DNA from: Nitrosospira sp.
Lineage (GTDB): Bacteria > Pseudomonadota > Gammaproteobacteria > Burkholderiales > Nitrosomonadaceae
Assembly (NCBI GenBank): GCA_013821425.1
Contig: JACDGV010000004.1
Span: forward strand, 1-64,000
Length of the DNA: 64,000 nt
Direction of reading: 5' to 3'
The notes under the pieces were generated by a model. That model saw only the letters and a program-made list of their open reading frames with translations, ran no database searches and was not told the DNA's origin. Shown here piece after piece: positions 1 through 11,029 of this stretch. Positions within the stretch are counted from its first letter, which is position 1, and each line of letters starts with the position of its first letter. The position numbers and the translations under genes are program-made.

Positions 1-54
1 GTAGTCGCGACCTCCCGACTTCGCCTGGCTCGACGTTTCATATGTTGTTGCCAT
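1..54 (-). CDS. amoC: Partial 5' end of an ammonia monooxygenase subunit C-like gene, truncated by the window edge (MATTYETSQAKSGGRDY...)
   Basis: Reverse complement of 1-54 reads ATGGCAACAACATATGAAACGTCGAGCCAGGCGAAGTCGGGAGGTCGCGACTAC, preceded by AGGAGA. It resembles the MATT...GGR(D/E)YD start of AmoC as I recall it. Only 18 codons are visible. Confidence 0.55.
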   Translation of the reverse strand, partial: MATTYETSSQAKSGGRDY

Positions 55-777
55 TATCTTTCTCCTGTTGCGTTAATCGTGTAATGCTTCGCTCTCCGGT
101 CTGGCGCCCTCTCCCTTGCCTCCCACCAGCGCCTCTCCGGCTTGCCTGAATTGATGAGCCCCAAATTACCATGACTCCCTCCCAGGACTTCATTACCACT
201 ACTCCCTCTTAACCCTGCTTCCAATTCCAATACTTCCACCTGCCAATACTTCCTGCCAAGACCTTGTTACCAATACTTTACATACCCACAACCCCATAAA
301 GACTATCCGCGAAGATGCCCCAAGTCAAGCAGTTTGTCAGCACCGAATGTCAGCACTGAACACAGCAATTTCCATACCAAATCAACCCGCATAACCCCAA
401 AAGACCAGAGGAGCGCAGCGGCCTCCTGTTTCAGATGAAAAAAAATCTTTTCATATTCCTTCTTCATTCCTCGGCTGCGCAAGCAACTCATTTAACTTCA
501 ACTAACGATTGCATGTCTTTTTGCTACAAGCACATACTATGCCAGACGTTAATATTCTGCTTAATCCCGCGCTTCACAGATATCTGCCATTGCGCGGCAA
601 TCAAGTATGTAAAACAATTCGACACGACATACCTTTCCCGCGGGGCCGGTAACCGGCTGAATAATGACTCATCCAGACATTGTCGGGACCAGAACCACGC
701 GGATTTCAATATACCCTGACTTTTAACGGATTGAATGGGCATAATTGTCATCCCGCACTGTTTACTGTTCACCTCGC

Positions 778-2976
778 ATGCCCATCATACGCGTCGCCCT
801 TGATGTTCCTGTTAATACCCTATTCGACTATCTTGTGCCGGATTCCGAAATAACGCCACAGGATACCGGTGCTCGCGTGCGTGTTCCCTTCGGCAGGAAT
901 ACCATGACCGGGGTAATAATGGAAGTTACCACTCACTCCCCCGTTCCGCTCGAAAAACTCAGGCATGCCGCCCACATATTCCGGGACGTCCCTCCCTTGC
1001 CCCGGGTGCTGCTCGATCTGTTCCATTTTTGCAGCGGGTACTATCATCATCCCGTGGGCGAGGTGGTAATGAACGGATTGCCCAACAGGTTGCGCAGCGG
1101 CAAACCCTTCACTCGCAAGTCTCACACCAGCCATCAATTCCGCCTTACCACTGCAGGGCAATCAATCGACTCATCAACTATTCCAGCACGTAGTGTCGTA
1201 AAGCACAGGCTCTTGGCAAAACTGAGAGGGGCCGAGGCGATCAGTATCAGCGAGGCAAGGCAAATCTCCAGCCGGGCGGCAAAGATAATGAGGGAATTGC
1301 TTACGCTGGGCTGGGTCGAGGAGGTCCACGCTTCTCTTTCTCCCATTGGCACCGTCGATGAAGCCCTGCCACTTCCAGTTCTTACTGCCGCACAGAAAAG
1401 TGCGGTCGACGTCATTGCCCCGAGAATAAATGAATTTAATACCTGGCTGTTGCACGGAATTACGGGCAGCGGCAAAACCGAGGTGTACCTGCGGCTTATT
1501 TCTCTGCTATTGCGGCAAGCGCGACAAACGCTCGTGCTAGTCCCCGAGATCAATCTAACGCCGCAACTGGAAGCGAATTTCCGTAGGCGCTTTCCCGCTA
1601 TACGGCTGGTAAGCCTCCACAGCGGACTTAGCCCTTCCGAACGGGCGGCAGGCTGGCTGCAAGCGCAACAGAATGAAGCCCAGATCATCCTGGGTACCCG
1701 CCTTGCCGTGTTCACGCCGCTGCCAAGACTTGGACTGATAATAGTCGATGAAGAGCAGGATACTTCGTTCAAGCAGCAGGAGGGTTTGCGCTATTCAGCC
1801 CGGGACGTCGCGGTATTCCGCGCCAAGCAGGCCCGCGTGCCGGTAATACTGGGTTCCGCAACACCTTCCCTTGAGAGTTACTACAGTGCCGTAACTGGAC
1901 GTTACATCCGGCTGCGGCTATCGACGCGCGCCGTGAAAAATGCGATGCTGCCGACGGTCCACTGTGTCGACATCCGCGGCACCAGGGCTAAAGACAGCTT
2001 GTCCGACCCGGTGATCACTGCCCTGGAGCGGTGTCTCGCGGCAGGCCAGCAAAGCCTGGTCTTCATAAACCGCCGGGGCTATGCGCCTGTATTGCTGTGC
2101 AGGTCATGCGGATGGACGGCGGCCTGCCACCGGTGCGCCAGCCGCCTGGTGGTGCACCTGCGCGAAAAAAAACTGCGCTGCCACCATTGCGGCCACCAGG
2201 AACACTTTCCCAATGCCTGTCCCGAATGCGGCGACCAGGACATCGCGCCTTTCGGTCATGGCACGCAACGGGTGGAAGCCGCGTTGATCCACCGTTTCCC
2301 AAATGCGCGCATCATTCGCATCGATCGCGACAGCACAAGCCGGAAAGATGCATGGCACCGGATGCTGAAAGACATACAGGAGCAACGCGTGGATATTCTG
2401 GTGGGCACGCAAATTCTTGCCAAGGGACATGATTTTCCAAACCTGTCGCTGGTGACTATACTAAATTCCGACGCCTCGTTATACAGCACCGATTTTCGGG
2501 CGTCGGAGCGCCTGTTCGCGCAACTGATGCAGGTAGCGGGCCGGGCCGGCCGCGCCGGTATCCACGGGGAGGTGCTGATTCAAACGGAGTTTCCTGATCA
2601 TCCACTATATCATGCACTACGACGGCATGATTACGACGCACTCGCTCAAATGCTGCTGGAGGAAAGGCGAACCGCGGCGTTCCCGCCATTTGTCTATCAG
2701 GCTTTGCTGCACGCGGAGGCGCCGCGTATTGCCACCGCCCTGGATTTTCTGGCAAGTGCCGCATCAGTAGCGCAGCCTTCAAAGGAGGTTGAGGTATTTG
2801 ATCCGGTACCAGCGCAAATGGCACGGCTGAAGGGGATGGAGCGGGCGTATCTGCTGGTGCAATCCGGTTCGCGGAAAAAATTACAGGAGTTCCTTGCCGC
2901 ATGGCGAACTAGACTTGAAACGCTGCCCGGTCGCAAAGTTCGGTGGATACTGGACGTCGACCCGCTGGAGTTTTAA
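778..2976 (+). CDS. priA: Primosomal protein N' (replication restart helicase PriA)
   Basis: Walker [17 protein letters not shown] box, zinc-binding CRSCGW/CHRC/CHHCGH/CPECGD cysteines. Start taken at MPIIRVALD inside the longer ORF 745-2976. Confidence 0.96.
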   Translation: MPIIRVALDVPVNTLFDYLVPDSEITPQDTGARVRVPFGRNTMTGVIMEVTTHSPVPLEKLRHAAHIFRDVPPLPRVLLDLFHFCSGYYHHPVGEVVMNGLPNRLRSGKPFTRKSHTSHQFRLTTAGQSIDSSTIPARSVVKHRLLAKLRGAEAISISEARQISSRAAKIMRELLTLGWVEEVHASLSPIGTVDEALPLPVLTAAQKSAVDVIAPRINEFNTWLLHGITGSGKTEVYLRLISLLLRQARQTLVLVPEINLTPQLEANFRRRFPAIRLVSLHSGLSPSERAAGWLQAQQNEAQIILGTRLAVFTPLPRLGLIIVDEEQDTSFKQQEGLRYSARDVAVFRAKQARVPVILGSATPSLESYYSAVTGRYIRLRLSTRAVKNAMLPTVHCVDIRGTRAKDSLSDPVITALERCLAAGQQSLVFINRRGYAPVLLCRSCGWTAACHRCASRLVVHLREKKLRCHHCGHQEHFPNACPECGDQDIAPFGHGTQRVEAALIHRFPNARIIRIDRDSTSRKDAWHRMLKDIQEQRVDILVGTQILAKGHDFPNLSLVTILNSDASLYSTDFRASERLFAQLMQVAGRAGRAGIHGEVLIQTEFPDHPLYHALRRHDYDALAQMLLEERRTAAFPPFVYQALLHAEAPRIATALDFLASAASVAQPSKEVEVFDPVPAQMARLKGMERAYLLVQSGSRKKLQEFLAAWRTRLETLPGRKVRWILDVDPLEF

Positions 2977-3155
2977 AGATGAATAGCATGGTACCTCTGG
3001 GAAACACCTCTCGCCGGCTCTTCTGCGGACACCATCCACCAGCAGAACCTGGCCCATTCGGGCATGCGAAAGGATGTTTTGATTTATACTCCGGATTTCA
3101 ATCCACAACAGCGAGACCGCTGGAAGGCCGTACGTTCCTCCCCTGCAGCAACACA

Positions 3156-4568
3156 ATGGCAAGCATAAAAAAGAACAACCTGCCGGTTGAAAAAAACGGC
3201 GATACCTGGTCGGGACGCTTCGAAGAACCCGTTTCGCAGCTTGTGCAACGTTATACAGCGTCGGTGAATTTTGACCAGCGCCTGGCGGAGTATGATATTC
3301 AGGGTTCGCTCGCGCATGCGCGAATGCTTGCGGCGACCGGCATTATCGCGGCGGATGACCTGGCGGCGATAGAATCCGGTTTAGCCCGGATCCTCGAAGA
3401 AATACGCGGCGGCGCATTTGCCTGGAAGCTGGAACTGGAAGACGTGCACCTCAATATCGAGAAGCGTCTTACCACGCTTATCGGCGATGCCGGCAAGCGA
3501 CTGCACACCGCGCGCTCGCGCAACGATCAGATAGCTACCGATGTGCGTCTCTATTTGCGCGTCGCAATTGACGACATCGTCGGCCTCATCCACGCCATGC
3601 AGCGTGCGCTGCTGGATCTCGCGGAAGCACATATGGACGCGGTAATGCCCGGCTTCACTCATTTGCAGGTAGCCCAGCCAGTGGTCTTCGGGCATCATCT
3701 CATGGCCTATTTCGAGATGCTGAAACGCGATGTCGAACGCTTATCCGATTGCAGGAAGCGTTTAAACAAGTTGCCCCTGGGGTCGGCGGCGCTGGCGGGA
3801 ACCAGTTACCCGGTCAACCGCGAGATGGTAGCGTTGCAACTGGGATTCGATGGCGTTTGTGAAAATTCTCTGGATGCGGTATCCGATCGGGATTTCGCCA
3901 TCGAGTTCTGTGCCGCCGCGGCACTCATCATGACACATCTGTCACGGCTATCCGAAGAGCTAATATTATGGATGAACCCATCGTTCGGCTTTATTGATCT
4001 CGCCGACCGATTTTGTACCGGTTCATCCATCATGCCACAAAAGAAGAACCCGGATGTCCCGGAACTGGTGCGCGGCAAGACAGGACGCGTCAACGGTCAT
4101 CTCGTTGCCCTGCTTACACTGATGAAGGCTCAGCCGCTTGCGTATAACAAGGATAACCAGGAGGACAAGGAACCCCTGTTCGATACTGTAGACACGCTTA
4201 CCGACACGCTGCGCATCTACGGCGACATGCTCGCAGGCGTCCGTGTCAACCGGGACGCAATGCGGGAAGCCGCGATGCGCGGCTATGCCACCGCTACCGA
4301 TCTGGCGGATTATCTGACAAAAAAAGGGCTGCCATTCCGCGAGGCGCACGAATCTGTAGCCCGGGCAGTGCGCTTTGCCGAAAAGCATGGCCGCGACCTG
4401 ACTGCGCTTACGCTTGCGGAATTGCAGCAATTCTCGCGCCTGATTGAAGACGATATCTTCGCGGCGCTGACTCTCGAGGGATCGGTCAATAGCCGCAACC
4501 ATATCGGTGGAACCGCCCCGGCGCAAGTAGACGCGGCGATCAAACGGGCACGAAAGTGGCTCTCGTGA
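3156..4568 (+). CDS. argH: Argininosuccinate lyase
   Basis: [12 protein letters not shown]-terminus and fumarase/lyase signature [12 protein letters not shown]. Start at [10 protein letters not shown]. Confidence 0.96.
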   Translation: MASIKKNNLPVEKNGDTWSGRFEEPVSQLVQRYTASVNFDQRLAEYDIQGSLAHARMLAATGIIAADDLAAIESGLARILEEIRGGAFAWKLELEDVHLNIEKRLTTLIGDAGKRLHTARSRNDQIATDVRLYLRVAIDDIVGLIHAMQRALLDLAEAHMDAVMPGFTHLQVAQPVVFGHHLMAYFEMLKRDVERLSDCRKRLNKLPLGSAALAGTSYPVNREMVALQLGFDGVCENSLDAVSDRDFAIEFCAAAALIMTHLSRLSEELILWMNPSFGFIDLADRFCTGSSIMPQKKNPDVPELVRGKTGRVNGHLVALLTLMKAQPLAYNKDNQEDKEPLFDTVDTLTDTLRIYGDMLAGVRVNRDAMREAAMRGYATATDLADYLTKKGLPFREAHESVARAVRFAEKHGRDLTALTLAELQQFSRLIEDDIFAALTLEGSVNSRNHIGGTAPAQVDAAIKRARKWLS

Positions 4569-4599
4569 GGGGGCAACCCGGAACCCGCAACCGCTGTTA

Positions 4600-5484
4600 A
4601 TGAAACCATGGCCGGAAATTGCTGCGCAAATCTCAACCTCCTCGGGTATCCCGTTTGACGTAGAGGAGATAGTCGCCATTGATGGCGGCTGCATCAATCA
4701 AACTTACCGGATTGAAGGCAAGGGCCAGCGATTTTTTGTCAAGCTGAACAACCCGGATACCCTGGCGATGTTTGAAGCCGAAGCGGTGGGGCTGCAGGAA
4801 ATTCACCGTTCACGCACGTTGCGAGTTCCCATTCCTTTTTGCTGGGGAAGAAGCAGTTCACACGCCTGGCTGGTGCTGGAATACCTGGAGATGGACAAGG
4901 CGCCGCGTCGCGGTGCTGCCGCCCTGGGCCGCGGCCTGGCCGCGATGCACCGTTTCTCGGCCCAGGATTTCGGCTGGACACGCGACAATAATATCGGCTC
5001 CACCCCCCAGATCAACAGGCTTTCCTCCAGTTGGCCCGAGTTTTGGCGCAAGTACCGCCTGGGTTATCAATTGCAATTGGCTGGAGTTAACGGCTACTCG
5101 GGAAAGCTGCAGAAACAGGGTGCGCAATTGATGGAATGGCTGAATTTCTTTTTTCAAGAGCGCCAGCCTGTTGCCTCCCTGGTTCACGGTGACTTGTGGG
5201 GCGGGAATTACGGTTTTGACGGCACGGCCCAGCCAATTGTATTCGACCCGGCTGTATATTATGGCGACCGGGAGACGGATGTTGCCATGACCGAGCTATT
5301 CGGCGGGTTCTCCGATGTTTTTTATGCGGCCTATAGAGAAGCTTATCCTCTCGATCCTGGCTACACGACCCGTAAAACGCTCTACAACCTCTATCACATA
5401 CTGAACCACCTCAACCTGTTTGGCCGCGGCTATCTCGATCAAGCGGAGCGAATGATCGGCAAGCTGCTTGCCGAAGTCAGATAA
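4600..5484 (+). CDS. Fructosamine/ketosamine-3-kinase family protein
   Basis: Aminoglycoside-phosphotransferase-like fold motifs: GGCINQTYRIEGKGQRFFVKLN, VHGDLWGGNYGFD, FDPAVYYGDRETDVAM. Confidence 0.88.
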   Translation: MKPWPEIAAQISTSSGIPFDVEEIVAIDGGCINQTYRIEGKGQRFFVKLNNPDTLAMFEAEAVGLQEIHRSRTLRVPIPFCWGRSSSHAWLVLEYLEMDKAPRRGAAALGRGLAAMHRFSAQDFGWTRDNNIGSTPQINRLSSSWPEFWRKYRLGYQLQLAGVNGYSGKLQKQGAQLMEWLNFFFQERQPVASLVHGDLWGGNYGFDGTAQPIVFDPAVYYGDRETDVAMTELFGGFSDVFYAAYREAYPLDPGYTTRKTLYNLYHILNHLNLFGRGYLDQAERMIGKLLAEVR

Positions 5485-5583
5485 CAAGCGGGCGGACGGC
5501 TCTTGTTCTACGTGATGCACATGTTCCCGGCGCGTCGCAAGACCTGTTTTTTACCGCCCTGGGATGCGGGACCTTGGATGCCC

Positions 5584-5600
5584 CTAAGGAAGCCCTGAAC
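5584..5600. repeat. Copy of dispersed CTAAGGAAGCCCTGAAC repeat
   Basis: CTAAGGAAGCCCTGAAC in the FN3K/prfC convergent gap. Confidence 0.8.
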
Positions 5601-5745
5601 CCTTCCTGCCAAACTTTCCCTGTCAGCTTTTTGCGAAAACCGCCGTAGCAAGATGTGATGGTGTGTTATGTAAGCTGGCCCATAGGGCCAGGTTGAAGTT
5701 GAGCCGGAATTCCCGGCAGCATAGGGCGGATGGGCGCCAGATTGT

Positions 5746-7356
5746 TTAGCCGGACATCTCATGCGTTTGGAATACCAGACCGGCGTGCTCTCGCATTCTG
5801 TGGAAACGGATACTTTTCCAGCTTTCCTCGGCAACGCTCAACTCCGCCCCAAAGGCGGCAAGGAAGGCGGGGGCATCGACTACGTCATAGGCGATCCGAT
5901 GGGCATTGATATCGATAAACCGTTTAAGTTCGCGGGGATCCTCGGCGGTGACCCAGCGCGCCAACTGGAACTTGGAGGGGACGAGCCTGGCCTCCACGCC
6001 ATATTCATGCTTGAGCCGGTGCGCTACGACCTCGAACTGCAGGACACCCACGGCGCCCAGCAGTAAAGTACTGCTCGCATGGGGCCGGAACACCTGGATT
6101 GCGCCCTCCTCACCTAACTGGGCGAGTCCCAGTTTGAGTTGCTTGCTGCGCATCGGGTCCGCGATCTCGACCGCCTGAAAGATTTCCGGTGCAAAGAACG
6201 GCAAGCCTGTAAACTGCAACCGCTCGCCTTCCGTCAGCGTGTCCCCGAGTTGCAGCGTTCCATGGTTGGGAATGCCGATAATATCGCCAGGATAAGCAGT
6301 GTCAAGCAAATCGCGCCGCTGCGAGAGAAAAGACACGACGCCATTGGTCCGGATGTCCTTATCGTTACGCACGATCTTGAGGTTCATGCCGCGCACGAAC
6401 CGGCCTGAACAGATCCGGACGAAAGCAATGCGATCCCGATGCGCGGGATTCATATTGGCCTGAATCTTGAACACCACTCCTGAAACCTTCGGCTCATCTG
6501 GCTGCACCTCCCGTTGCAACGCCGCACGAGATCCCGGCGGCGGAGCAAGATCAACCAGCGCATCAAGCACCTCGCGCACGCCGAAGTTGTTGATGGCTGA
6601 GCCAAAAAAAACCGGAGTCTGCATGCCGGCGAGGAAAGCCGCCTGACTGAATGCCGGCGAAGCACCTCGTATCAGTTCGATTTCCTGCCGCACGTTGACA
6701 GCATTGTTCCCGAAGCGCAGCGTGATCTCCGGATTGTCCAGACCGTCGATGATTTCGTCTCCGTCATCCAACCTGTCCGATCCGGGGCGAAAAACGCGCA
6801 TTCTGTTGCGCCGCAAGTCGAATACTCCACGGAAACCGCGGCCCATGCCTACTGGCCAGGTAAAAGGCACGGCTGCCATGTGAAGCGCTCGTTCGATCTC
6901 ATCGAGAAGGTCGAGGGGTTCGCGGACCTCGCGGTCCATCTTGTTGACGAACGTAAGTATGGGAGTGTTACGCGCACGACATACGTCAAGCAGGCGTAAC
7001 GTCTGAGCCTCTACACCGTTGGCGGCATCAATTACCATCAGTGCCGCGTCTACGGCGGTCAGGACCCGATAGGTATCTTCGGAGAAATCCTGGTGGCCCG
7101 GTGTGTCAAGGAGATTGATCACGCAGTCCCCGTACTCGATCTGCATCACGGAACTGGCCACCGAGATGCCGCGCTGTTTCTCTATCTCCATCCAGTCCGA
7201 AGTTGCATGGCGCGTAGCCTTTCGGGCCTTGACGCTGCCCGCTATATGGATGGCTCCCGCAAACAACAGCAGTTTCTCGGTGAGCGTTGTCTTCCCGGCA
7301 TCCGGATGAGATATTATGGCAAAAGTACGACGCCGCGCCACTTCCTTACCGACCAT
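5746..7356 (-). CDS. prfC: Peptide chain release factor 3
   Basis: GTPase motifs ISHPDAGKTTLTEKLL, DTPGHQDF, NKMD. Start at MVGKEVARRRTFAIISHPDAGKTT. Confidence 0.95.
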   Translation of the reverse strand: MVGKEVARRRTFAIISHPDAGKTTLTEKLLLFAGAIHIAGSVKARKATRHATSDWMEIEKQRGISVASSVMQIEYGDCVINLLDTPGHQDFSEDTYRVLTAVDAALMVIDAANGVEAQTLRLLDVCRARNTPILTFVNKMDREVREPLDLLDEIERALHMAAVPFTWPVGMGRGFRGVFDLRRNRMRVFRPGSDRLDDGDEIIDGLDNPEITLRFGNNAVNVRQEIELIRGASPAFSQAAFLAGMQTPVFFGSAINNFGVREVLDALVDLAPPPGSRAALQREVQPDEPKVSGVVFKIQANMNPAHRDRIAFVRICSGRFVRGMNLKIVRNDKDIRTNGVVSFLSQRRDLLDTAYPGDIIGIPNHGTLQLGDTLTEGERLQFTGLPFFAPEIFQAVEIADPMRSKQLKLGLAQLGEEGAIQVFRPHASSTLLLGAVGVLQFEVVAHRLKHEYGVEARLVPSKFQLARWVTAEDPRELKRFIDINAHRIAYDVVDAPAFLAAFGAELSVAEESWKSIRFHRMREHAGLVFQTHEMSG

Positions 7357-7378
7357 ATGAATATTCCTTAAGTTTGTT

Positions 7379-9505
7379 CTAGAAACGCCGGGAATCCGGT
7401 TCCTGAGGATAAAGATAGCAATGCGCCGTGTGTGTTGAACTGAATGCGCTTGTTGCCGGGTAAGTTTCATGGCAGACCGGCATGACGCGAGGGCAGCGTG
7501 GATGAAAGTGGCAGCCCGATGGCGGATTCACCGGTGACGGAAGATCTCCATGAAGGTGAATGATATGACGTGTTGATTCCGGCTCGATTACCGGAACCGC
7601 TGACAGCAAGGCCTGGGTGTACGGATGCCTGGGGGTGGTCAAAACTTCATCCACGGTTCCTCGCTCTACAATTCTTCCCAGATACATCACAGCGACTTCA
7701 TCCGCCAGATACTCCACCACCGAAATATTATGGGTGATGAATAGATAGGCTAGTCCGAGACTGTTCTGCAATTCCCTCAGCAGATTCAGGATCTGGGCTT
7801 GTACCGATACGTCGAGCGCACTGGTTGGCTCGTCACACACGATCAGCTTGGGGTTGACCGCCAGGGCGCGCGCAATCGCAATACGCTGCCGCTGGCCGCC
7901 GGAGAACTCGTGGGGATAACGCCACTTGGTTTCTGCGGGCAACCCGACGCTTTCCAATAACGCATCCACCCGTCTTCGGGTTGAGACCTCGGGTTGCTGC
8001 TCTGCACGATATTCGCCGGTGTCGCCCCCCACCCCGACGTTCAGCGCATTCATTCCCTCTTCGATGATGTCGACGATACGCATGCGCGGATTGAGCGAGG
8101 AATAGGGATCCTGGAATATAAGCTGGAACTCGGCGCGCATCTTTCGCAACCGCTTGCGTTCCAGTCCCACCAGTTCAAGCCCGTTATAGCGCACGCTGCC
8201 TGCCGACGGGGAAACGAGTTGCAGGATGCCCTTGCCTACTGTCGTCTTCCCGCAGCCCGATTCCCCCACCAGCGCCAGAGTCTTTCCCTGGCGAATCTCC
8301 AGTGACACCCCATCCACCGCCTTGACATGCCCCACTACATTTTTGATCAACCCCTTGTGGATGGCAAAGTAGACTTTGAGATCAGTAACCGACAACAGGG
8401 GTGGACTGGAGATTGTACGCCTCTCCCTCTTCAATTCTATCCCCGCCCCAGACTCATCTGCGCGTCCCGGCTTCCGAACTGTCTGTTGAGACTCCTCATC
8501 CCCCGATCCGCGCTCACCGGACCGCCGCAGCAAATCCGGATCAAAAAGATGACATCTTACGTGATGTTCCCCAGCCACAACGGCCCACCCGGGCGCAGCC
8601 TCATGGCATAGCTTGAAGGCATGGTCACAACGGTCCGCGAAACGGCACCCCGCAAATTCGCGCGACAAGGACGGCACGTTTCCGCTAATCGCTGCGAGCC
8701 GCAAACCCTTATGGCGGCTCTCCCTTCCAGGCAGGGAAGCGAGCAGTTTACGCGAATAGGGGTGCGCGGGACCCCGAAAAAACGCTTCTCGCGTTGCTGT
8801 CTCTACCATTTCGCCGGCATACATTATTCCCACGCGATGCGCCATTTGCGCCGCCACGCCGAGATCGTGGGTAATGAGTAGAATCGCCATGCCATCACGT
8901 TGCTGCAAGTCTCGCATAAGGTTTAGCACTTGGGCCTGGATAGTCACGTCCAAGGCCGTGGTGGGCTCATCAGCTATGAGCAGTTCCGGTTCCCCGGCCA
9001 GTGCCATGGCTATCATCATCCTCTGCTTCATGCCGCCTGAAAACTGGAAGGGGTATTCGTTCATCCGACGCGCTGCCTCCGGTATTCCCACCTGATTCAG
9101 GATTGCCCGTATGCGTTCCTGGGCAGCCGCGCCGTGTAGACGGAAATGCCACTGCAACACTTCGCCGATCTGCTCCGCCACCGTCATTACCGGGTTCAGG
9201 CTTAGCATTGGCTCCTGGAAAATCATGCTTATACGCTTACCGCGGATTCCGCGCATGGCGGCTTCCGGCAATAGCAGCAAATCCTCGTTGCCCAGCTTAA
9301 CAGACCCCGCCATGATCTCTCCCGCCTCTGGCAAAAGCCGCATTACTGAAAGAGCGGCCATCGATTTCCCGCAGCCTGATTCTCCCAGTAGCGCGAAGGT
9401 CTCGCCCTTCATGATATTCAGGGTAAGCCCATCCACCGCCCTTACGGGCGCCTCCTCTGCATGGAGTATGGTTTCGAGATCATTGATTTCCAGCACGTAA
9501 CTCAT
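7379..9505 (-). CDS. yejF: Peptide ABC transporter ATP-binding protein with two fused NBDs (YejF/DppD-DppF type)
   Basis: Two copies of Walker A (GESGCGKS, GESGCGKT) and signature (FSGGMKQR, FSGGQRQR), with oligopeptide-type C-terminal Cys motifs. Confidence 0.92.
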   Translation of the reverse strand: MSYVLEINDLETILHAEEAPVRAVDGLTLNIMKGETFALLGESGCGKSMAALSVMRLLPEAGEIMAGSVKLGNEDLLLLPEAAMRGIRGKRISMIFQEPMLSLNPVMTVAEQIGEVLQWHFRLHGAAAQERIRAILNQVGIPEAARRMNEYPFQFSGGMKQRMMIAMALAGEPELLIADEPTTALDVTIQAQVLNLMRDLQQRDGMAILLITHDLGVAAQMAHRVGIMYAGEMVETATREAFFRGPAHPYSRKLLASLPGRESRHKGLRLAAISGNVPSLSREFAGCRFADRCDHAFKLCHEAAPGWAVVAGEHHVRCHLFDPDLLRRSGERGSGDEESQQTVRKPGRADESGAGIELKRERRTISSPPLLSVTDLKVYFAIHKGLIKNVVGHVKAVDGVSLEIRQGKTLALVGESGCGKTTVGKGILQLVSPSAGSVRYNGLELVGLERKRLRKMRAEFQLIFQDPYSSLNPRMRIVDIIEEGMNALNVGVGGDTGEYRAEQQPEVSTRRRVDALLESVGLPAETKWRYPHEFSGGQRQRIAIARALAVNPKLIVCDEPTSALDVSVQAQILNLLRELQNSLGLAYLFITHNISVVEYLADEVAVMYLGRIVERGTVDEVLTTPRHPYTQALLSAVPVIEPESTRHIIHLHGDLPSPVNPPSGCHFHPRCPRVMPVCHETYPATSAFSSTHTAHCYLYPQEPDSRRF

Positions 9506-11007
9506 GGCGAGAGACGATCCCCTGCGCTTGCAGAAACCGGTTTTGTTTCTGGTTCTCCCTGGCGTTTTCCCCGGAGGGACGTTTTAGCTTTCGTTGACAA
9601 CCTTACCCGGGGGTCAAACGCATTCTGTACTGCATCCGCGAACAGATTGGCACTCAATACCAGTGCAAACATGAAACTGAAAGCTGCGAACAAGGCCCAC
9701 CATACCATCGGCTCGCGCGCCATCTCCATTCGCGCGGCATTAATCATGGTGCCGAAACTGATCATTGATGGATCAACGCCAACACCTACATAGGACAATA
9801 CGGCTTCCGCCAGAACCAGGCCGCTGAAGTCCATCACCGTCGCGATCAGCACGATATGCATCACATTGGGCAGGATGTGGCGGCTGATAATGCGCCAGTG
9901 GGAAACACCAAATGCATGAGCCGCCTGAATATATTCCAACTCCCGCAGCCTCAAGGTTTCGCCGCGCAGTAACCGGCACAAGCCAGTCCAGCTTGTAACC
10001 CCAAGTATGATGCAAAGGAAGAGCAGGCGCAGATCGGCGCGCGCGACAACCGTATCAAACAATTCCGGATGCGTGTCCATGTACACCTGCATCATCAACA
10101 CCGCAGCCGCGATCAGCAACACGCTGGGGATCGAACTAAGCGTGGTGTACAGATATTGAATCACATCATCCACCCAACCCCGGAAATAGCCCGCAGTGAT
10201 GCCGAGAAGCAGCGCAAATGGCAGCATCATCAAGGTGGTAAGCGTTCCGATAACGAGCCCGGTGCGAATGCTTTTCAGCGCTTGATAGAAAACGTCCTGT
10301 CCCACCTTGTCAGTGCCTAATATGTGATAACTACCGCACAAAGCAAGCGCCGCACCACACAGTAATAGCGTCACCGCGAGCATGAGGCATACCGCCCTCC
10401 AGGAAACAGCGGTGTCATCATGTCGAATCCTCGAAAGTGCGGACAGAAACGGTTCGCCACTGCGGTGCGCCAACGTGGCTGCCAGGAAGGCCACTACCAT
10501 ACACCAGAGAAACAACCCGAGACCTGCGCCCGCAACCGCCCTCCAGGCAACGTCACGCACCAGCTGGGTTTCAGGGTCCTGTAGATGGGCTCCGCCAAAT
10601 TCAAGGCGGGGGAATTCGCGCGCTTGTCCGCCATTCGGGAGCTCCACCGTTTCGCGAGCGTAAAGATAAGCGGCAAAAGGGGATGAATAGGTCTTTTCCA
10701 CGCGCGTACGCAGCGGGGTCGCGATCAGGTCGAGAAGGCTTAGCACTTCGACACTGTAGGCGGTTTCACCAGAGCCGCCACTTTTGTTCTCAACAGCGGG
10801 ACGTAAATGCACCGTGTCGAGCAGGCCAATAATGACAAAGAATGCCAGTACAGTGAGCGCTGCCATGCCGCTCGCACTGCGCCCTACACGGCGCCACGGG
10901 GCCGCGAAATGCTCATTTCGGCGCACATACCAGACAAGCGCAATCACGATTGCGACCAGGAGATAGACGAGCGCATCTGTCCATAGAATTACGGGTTTGA
11001 AAAACAT
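9502..11007 (-). CDS. yejE: Peptide ABC transporter permease (YejE-like)
   Basis: Multi-TM permease with a DppC/OppC-type EAA loop (ILPNVMHIVLIATVMDFSGLVLAEAVLSYVGVGVDPSMISFG). Overlaps the ATPase ORF. Confidence 0.9.
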   Translation of the reverse strand: MFFKPVILWTDALVYLLVAIVIALVWYVRRNEHFAAPWRRVGRSASGMAALTVLAFFVIIGLLDTVHLRPAVENKSGGSGETAYSVEVLSLLDLIATPLRTRVEKTYSSPFAAYLYARETVELPNGGQAREFPRLEFGGAHLQDPETQLVRDVAWRAVAGAGLGLFLWCMVVAFLAATLAHRSGEPFLSALSRIRHDDTAVSWRAVCLMLAVTLLLCGAALALCGSYHILGTDKVGQDVFYQALKSIRTGLVIGTLTTLMMLPFALLLGITAGYFRGWVDDVIQYLYTTLSSIPSVLLIAAAVLMMQVYMDTHPELFDTVVARADLRLLFLCIILGVTSWTGLCRLLRGETLRLRELEYIQAAHAFGVSHWRIISRHILPNVMHIVLIATVMDFSGLVLAEAVLSYVGVGVDPSMISFGTMINAARMEMAREPMVWWALFAAFSFMFALVLSANLFADAVQNAFDPRVRLSTKAKTSLRGKRQGEPETKPVSASAGDRLSP

Positions 11008-11029
11008 GGTTGCCCTTGGTGGAATACCG

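Noticed and set aside
54-239. 61-aa minus-strand ORF at the left edge
   Set aside because: Ends at the TAA that overlaps the amoC-like ATG and has no RBS or recognisable motif; treated as leader sequence.
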